Source of the DNA: Gammaproteobacteria bacterium RIFCSPHIGHO2_12_FULL_63_22
GTDB taxonomy: Bacteria; Pseudomonadota; Gammaproteobacteria; Xanthomonadales; Xanthomonadaceae
Direction of reading: 5' to 3'
Length of the DNA stretch: 64,000 nucleotides
NCBI GenBank assembly: GCA_001801685.1
Contig: MGYJ01000047.1
Location: 74,738 to 138,737, forward strand
Under the pieces are notes generated by a model, which was not told where the DNA came from, ran no database searches, and saw only the letters and a list, made by a program, of their open reading frames with translations. The translations under genes and the position numbers were made by a program. This document shows, in pieces, positions 58,263 to 64,000 of this stretch; the stretch's first letter is position 1, and each line of letters begins with the position of its first letter.

Positions 58263-60140
58263 TCAGATCGAGATCTTGGTCAGCTTCTTGCCGCGACGAC
58301 CATAGATCAGGGTGGCGATGCCGCGCGATACCGAAACCGCGGTGTACATCGAGCTCAGGATGCCGATGATCAGCGTGATGCCGAAGCCGCGGATCGGACC
58401 CGATCCAAAGGCCGCCATCGCAATACCACCCAACAATGCGGTCACGTTGGCATCGGCGATGGTGCCCGCCGCCTTGTCATAGCCCGCGGCGATGCTGGAA
58501 AGCGGCGTATTGCCGGCGCGTAGTTCCTCGCGGATTCGTTCGTTGATCAGCACGTTGGCGTCCACCGACATGCCGACCGTCAGCGCGATGCCGGCCAGGC
58601 CAGGCAGGCTCATGGTCGCGCCGAGCGCAGACATGAACGCGACCACGATCAACAGGTTCAACAGCAGCGCCGCGTTGGTCACGATGCCGAAGGTCTTGTA
58701 GTAGAAGACGAAGAACACCAGCACGAACAGGAACGAGTAGGTCACCGCCTGGGTGCCGCGCTTCACGTTCTCGGCGCCAAGGCTCGGGCCGACGATGCGC
58801 TCTTCCACGATCAGCATCGGCGCCGCCAGCGAACCGGCGCGAAGCAGCAGCGCCAGGGTCTGGGCCTCTTCCATGCTCGACAGGCCGGTGGTGATGAAGT
58901 CGGCGCCAAACACACCATTGACGGTCGCGGCGCTGATTACTTCCTCGCTGACGCGCAAGGTCCGGACCTGTTCGCCGTTGACCGTCTTCACGTCCGGAAT
59001 CGACTCGATGTAAACCGCGGCCATCAGCTTGCCGACGTTGTCCTGCGTGTACTTGAACATCTTGTCGCCGCCAAGCTTGTTGAGCCTGATGGAAACGGCC
59101 GGCGTGCCACTCTGGCTGTCGAGCTGCGAGGAGGCGTTGACAAGCTGGTCACCGGTGACGATGGTCCGCTTGGAAAGCAGGATCGGCACGGGCTTGTTGT
59201 CGGAACCGATCTCGCGGCGGAAATACAGGCGGGCGTCGGGCGGCACGCTGCCGGTGTCGCGCGCGGCGTAGGCAGTGGAATCGTTGCCGAGCACGGCGCG
59301 GTATTCCAGCGTGGCGGTCGCGCCGATCAGCTTCTTGGCTTCGGTCGGGTCTTGCAGGCCCGGAATCTGCACCACGATGCGGCTGGCGCCCTGGCGCTGC
59401 ACCACGGGCTCGGCCACGCCGAGTTCGTTGATGCGGTTGCGCAGGGTGGTCATGTTCTGCTCGACGGCTTCGTCGGTGAACTGCTTGATCAATGCATCGG
59501 GAATCGTGGCGATCAGCAAGCCAGGCTGGGCCTGGTCGGTGCTGAGCACCAGTTCCGGCGTGCTGGTTCCGATCTTGTTGCGGGCCCGGGAAATATCTTC
59601 GGGCTTCATCTGCACCTGGATGCGGGTACCGTTGCGCACGGCGTTGCTATAGACGATCTGGTTCTCGCGCAGGACGCCGCGGATGCTGTCCAGGAAGCCT
59701 TCGCTGCGCTTCTCGATGGCGGACTTCTCGTCCACTTCCATCAGGAAGTGCACGCCACCCTGCAAGTCGAGGCCGAGCGACATCGGCTTGCCGCCGATGG
59801 CCTGCAGCCAGTTCGGCACGTTGGTGGCGAGGTTCAACGCGACCGTATAGCCACTGCCCAGTTCGTCGCGGATCAGCGACGACGCCTTGGCCTGCACGTC
59901 GGTATTGGCGACCCGGACGACCAGCGTGTCACCTTCGATTTCGGCCCGCGTGAAAGCCATGGAGTTGGCCTTCAGCAGGTTTTCCACCCGGGTATCCAAG
60001 GCGGCGTCGATCACGGCGCCCCGGTTGGCGGATATCTGCACGGCCGGGTCTTTCGGATACAGGTTGGGCAGCGAATACAGTGCCGTCAGCACCAGCACGA
60101 TCGCGATGACGACGTATTTCCAACGGGCAAATTCAAGCAT
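58263..60140 (-). CDS. secD: Protein translocase subunit SecD
   Basis: 625 residues. It has one N-terminal helix (WKYVVIAIVLVLTALYSLPN), the large periplasmic P1 region (LGLDLQGGVHFLMEVD opens it) and five C-terminal helices with GIALTVGMSVDANVLINERIRE, the DANVLI signature of SecD. It drives late export steps with SecF and YajC. The gene order yajC-secD-secF is classical. It starts 52 bp after yajC. Confidence 0.97.
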   Translation of the reverse strand: MLEFARWKYVVIAIVLVLTALYSLPNLYPKDPAVQISANRGAVIDAALDTRVENLLKANSMAFTRAEIEGDTLVVRVANTDVQAKASSLIRDELGSGYTVALNLATNVPNWLQAIGGKPMSLGLDLQGGVHFLMEVDEKSAIEKRSEGFLDSIRGVLRENQIVYSNAVRNGTRIQVQMKPEDISRARNKIGTSTPELVLSTDQAQPGLLIATIPDALIKQFTDEAVEQNMTTLRNRINELGVAEPVVQRQGASRIVVQIPGLQDPTEAKKLIGATATLEYRAVLGNDSTAYAARDTGSVPPDARLYFRREIGSDNKPVPILLSKRTIVTGDQLVNASSQLDSQSGTPAVSIRLNKLGGDKMFKYTQDNVGKLMAAVYIESIPDVKTVNGEQVRTLRVSEEVISAATVNGVFGADFITTGLSSMEEAQTLALLLRAGSLAAPMLIVEERIVGPSLGAENVKRGTQAVTYSFLFVLVFFVFYYKTFGIVTNAALLLNLLIVVAFMSALGATMSLPGLAGIALTVGMSVDANVLINERIREELRAGNTPLSSIAAGYDKAAGTIADANVTALLGGIAMAAFGSGPIRGFGITLIIGILSSMYTAVSVSRGIATLIYGRRGKKLTKISI

Positions 60141-60192
60141 GGTCAGTATCGCCAGGGCCCCAACGGGCCGGTCATTTACGGATGGGGACGTA

Positions 60193-60531
60193 TCAGGCGG
60201 ACTTCAACGTGCCCTTGGGCAGCACCGCGACGATGGCGGCCCGCTGCAGCTTCACGCGGACGTTGTCGGCGATCTCGACGGTGACGAAAGCATCACCCAG
60301 TTCGTCGATGCGGCCGGCGATGCCGCCGTTGGTGATGACTTCGTCGCCCTTGGCCAGCTTGGCAATGAGCTCGCGGTGTTCCTTTGCGCGCTTCATCTGG
60401 GGGCGGATCATCAGGAAGAACATGACGCCGATGAAGACCAGCGGCAGCAATAGGCCGGTCATGGCGCTGCCGCCAGCGGCGGGGGCAGCCTGGGCTGCGG
60501 CGGGGGAAATCAGGAGATCCAGCAGGGACAT
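60193..60531 (-). CDS. yajC: Preprotein translocase accessory protein YajC
   Basis: 112 residues. One membrane helix (LLLPLVFIGVMFFLMIRP, about 27-44) followed by the family stretch KRAKEHRELIAKLAKGDEVITNGGIAGRI. The role is accessory to SecDF. ATG 60531 is chosen because the family start MSLLDLLISPA is there; the longer open frame overlaps tgt. No Shine-Dalgarno is obvious. Confidence 0.95.
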   Translation of the reverse strand: MSLLDLLISPAAAQAAPAAGGSAMTGLLLPLVFIGVMFFLMIRPQMKRAKEHRELIAKLAKGDEVITNGGIAGRIDELGDAFVTVEIADNVRVKLQRAAIVAVLPKGTLKSA

Positions 60532-60626
60532 GGGCAAAATCCGGTTGGGAATCAAAGCGCGCAAGTATGCCACAGCCCTGCCCTGCCCGGCCAAACCGGC
60601 CGGGAAACATGCCCTGGACGGCCCTG

Positions 60627-62794
<2,168 letters not shown>

Positions 62795-62816
62795 GGCGGC
62801 CCGGCAGTGGGGGCGC

Positions 62817-62956
62817 ATTGTACCGAGAAAGCCCATTTTTCGCGGGTTTTAGGGGGTTATAAGCGCCTAAACCGCATGGTAAACTGCACACCACAGCTTA
62901 TTTCAGCCTGAAAGCCATGCGCGGGCCCGCCCTGCGCATTTTGCATTTCGCATTTG
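62817..62956. promoter_or_regulatory. Divergent control region of queA and the aminotransferase gene
   Basis: TACAAT (62822-62817, minus) is the queA -10. For the plus strand, TAAACT (62880-62885) is a possible -10 with a poor -35, giving a leader near 95 nt. In that leader lie a perfect 6-1-6 palindrome TTTCAG-C-CTGAAA (62901-62913) and three exact-period heptamers GCATTTN (62936-62956). Either could be an operator or an RNA signal. Confidence 0.4.
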
Positions 62957-62985
62957 CGTCAAATTTTGAGTCACAGGAGACCGAC

Positions 62986-64000
62986 ATGAAAATCACCGAC
63001 CTGCTCGCCCCGCTGCGCAATTGCGCTGGCACCGTCCGCACCCGCGGCCTGGACGACGACACGGTGAACCGACTGTCGGACCGCTTCCCCGACCTCGGCG
63101 CCGCCGTGCGTGCCGCCGCCGAACAATTCGACGCCATCAAGGCCGAATTCGGCGAGCTGGTCAATGCAGACGAACAAGCGCAGATCGAAGCCGTGCAGGA
63201 AGGCTTCATCAATTTTTATGCCGACGATGCAGTGAACCCCTATGTCGCCATCGCCGCACGCGGCCCTTGGGTGGTCACGCTGAAGGGCGCCGTGCTGCAC
63301 GATTCGGGCGGCTACGGCATGCTCGGATTCGGACACACGCCGGCCAACATCCTGGAAGTGATGGCACAGCCGAAGGTGATGGCCAACGTGATGTCGCCCA
63401 GCCTGTCGCAGCTGCGCGTTACCCGCGCCCTGCGCGCCGAGATCGGCCATACCCGCGGCGTCTGCCCGTATCCGAAATTCCTCTGCCTGAACTCCGGTTC
63501 TGAATCCGTGTCGCTGGCTGGCCGCATCGCCGACGTCAACGCCAAGATCCACACCGATGCCGGTGGTCCGCATGCCGGTCGCATCATCAAGCGCCTCGCC
63601 GTGAAGGGCGCCTTCCACGGCCGCACCGAGCGCCCGGCGATTTTTTCCGATTCCAGCCGCAAGGCCTACGTGCAGCACCTGGCCAGCTTCCGCAATGAAA
63701 CCAGCCTCATTACGGTAGAGCCGTATTCCATCGAGCAACTCAAGCAGGCGTTCGCCGATGCCGACGCCAATGGCTGGTTCATCGAGGCGATGTTCCTCGA
63801 GCCCGTAATGGGAGAAGGCGATCCGGGTCGCGCCGTGCCGCCGGCGTTCTATGCCGCCGCGCGCGAACTCACCAAGGCGCACGGCAGCCTGTTGCTGGTC
63901 GATTCCATCCAGGCCGGCCTGCGCGCCCATGGCGTGCTGTCGATTGTTGATTATCCAGGCTTCGAATCCATGGAAGCGCCGGACATGGAAACCTATTCCA
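62986..64000 (+). CDS. Class III (PLP-dependent) aminotransferase, 5' part
   Basis: 338 residues are visible; the gene runs past the window end. An N-terminal extension of about 95 residues precedes the aminotransferase fold, which shows HDSGGYGMLGFGHTPANILE, the NSGSESVSLAGRIADV segment and KGAFHGRTERPAIF, typical of class III. The PLP Asp lies in LLLVDSIQAGLRAHG; the usual DEVQTG is here DSIQAG, an uncommon form. The catalytic Lys lies beyond the window, so the enzyme type (ornithine, lysine or another omega-aminotransferase) is open. AGGAGA precedes the ATG. Confidence 0.85.
   Translation, partial: MKITDLLAPLRNCAGTVRTRGLDDDTVNRLSDRFPDLGAAVRAAAEQFDAIKAEFGELVNADEQAQIEAVQEGFINFYADDAVNPYVAIAARGPWVVTLKGAVLHDSGGYGMLGFGHTPANILEVMAQPKVMANVMSPSLSQLRVTRALRAEIGHTRGVCPYPKFLCLNSGSESVSLAGRIADVNAKIHTDAGGPHAGRIIKRLAVKGAFHGRTERPAIFSDSSRKAYVQHLASFRNETSLITVEPYSIEQLKQAFADADANGWFIEAMFLEPVMGEGDPGRAVPPAFYAAARELTKAHGSLLLVDSIQAGLRAHGVLSIVDYPGFESMEAPDMETYS

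Overview
The window is a GC-rich, gene-dense bacterial chromosome segment with short intergenic gaps. The gene content is that of a gammaproteobacterium, most likely from the order Lysobacterales (Xanthomonadales): the queA-tgt-yajC-secD-secF block, folC-dedD-purF, rapA, srkA, the histidine pathway through HutF, an M13 peptidase lipoprotein, a DUF885 lipoprotein and a DUF418 membrane protein. This placement is inferred from gene families, not from an alignment. No rRNA, tRNA, phage, transposase or CRISPR array was found.

Layout. 1-9.3 kb: the end of a zinc/manganese-type ABC importer (binding protein and permease), a DUF885 lipoprotein, a PilG-like response regulator, a GFA protein, a DUF2383 four-helix protein with SrkA, an exported MsrB/MsrA pair, a VOC protein, pyrC and a divergent Gre-like protein. 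9.3-19.2 kb: a DMT exporter with a divergent LysR regulator, a 2OG-Fe oxygenase, a Tyr-rich coiled-coil exported protein divergent from a four-EF-hand exported protein, then a Calx-beta protein with a secreted subtilisin. 19.3-26.9 kb: hutU, hutF and hutI, interleaved with a TauE-type transporter, a homoserine dehydrogenase and a family III CoA-transferase. 26.9-33.1 kb: ribosomal protein THX, a MerC-domain protein, a Zur-like regulator, gltX, DUF4399, a cyclophilin, lpxH, a lipoprotein and a DUF455 protein. 33.1-39.2 kb: purF, a double-SPOR protein, folC, a histidine phosphatase and serA. 39.4-47.7 kb: DUF418, M13 peptidase, rapA, rhomboid, an alkyltransferase-like protein and a small unknown. 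47.7-53 kb: Pit phosphate transporter with DUF47, then nhaD, a CorC-like protein and exoD. 53-57 kb: a GGDEF-EAL protein, trmJ and suhB, and a structured gene-free stretch. 57.3-64 kb: secF, secD, yajC, tgt, queA and an incomplete class III aminotransferase.

Functional themes. Several genes belong together. The zinc transporter remnant, the Zur-like regulator and the MerC gene with a Zur-box-like palindrome over its -10 point to metal homeostasis. MsrA, MsrB, SrkA and the DUF2383 protein point to oxidative and envelope stress. Pit/DUF47, NhaD and the CorC-like protein handle ions. QueA-Tgt, TrmJ, THX, GltX, RapA and the Gre-like protein act in translation and transcription.

The most interesting cross-cutting signal is in the 5' ends. 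At least seven genes (pyrC, hutF, the CoA-transferase gene, hutI, the cyclophilin gene, trmJ, suhB) have a TANNNT -10-like hexamer exactly 6 (once 7) nt before the start codon and no Shine-Dalgarno sequence. This is the geometry of leaderless mRNAs, and two divergent pairs share it within 38-48 bp. No wholly new multi-gene system was established. The best candidates for something undescribed are the leaderless set with its N-terminally short HutF, the structured 132-bp intergenic element near 57.1 kb, and the EF-hand/Tyr-rich coiled-coil divergent pair.
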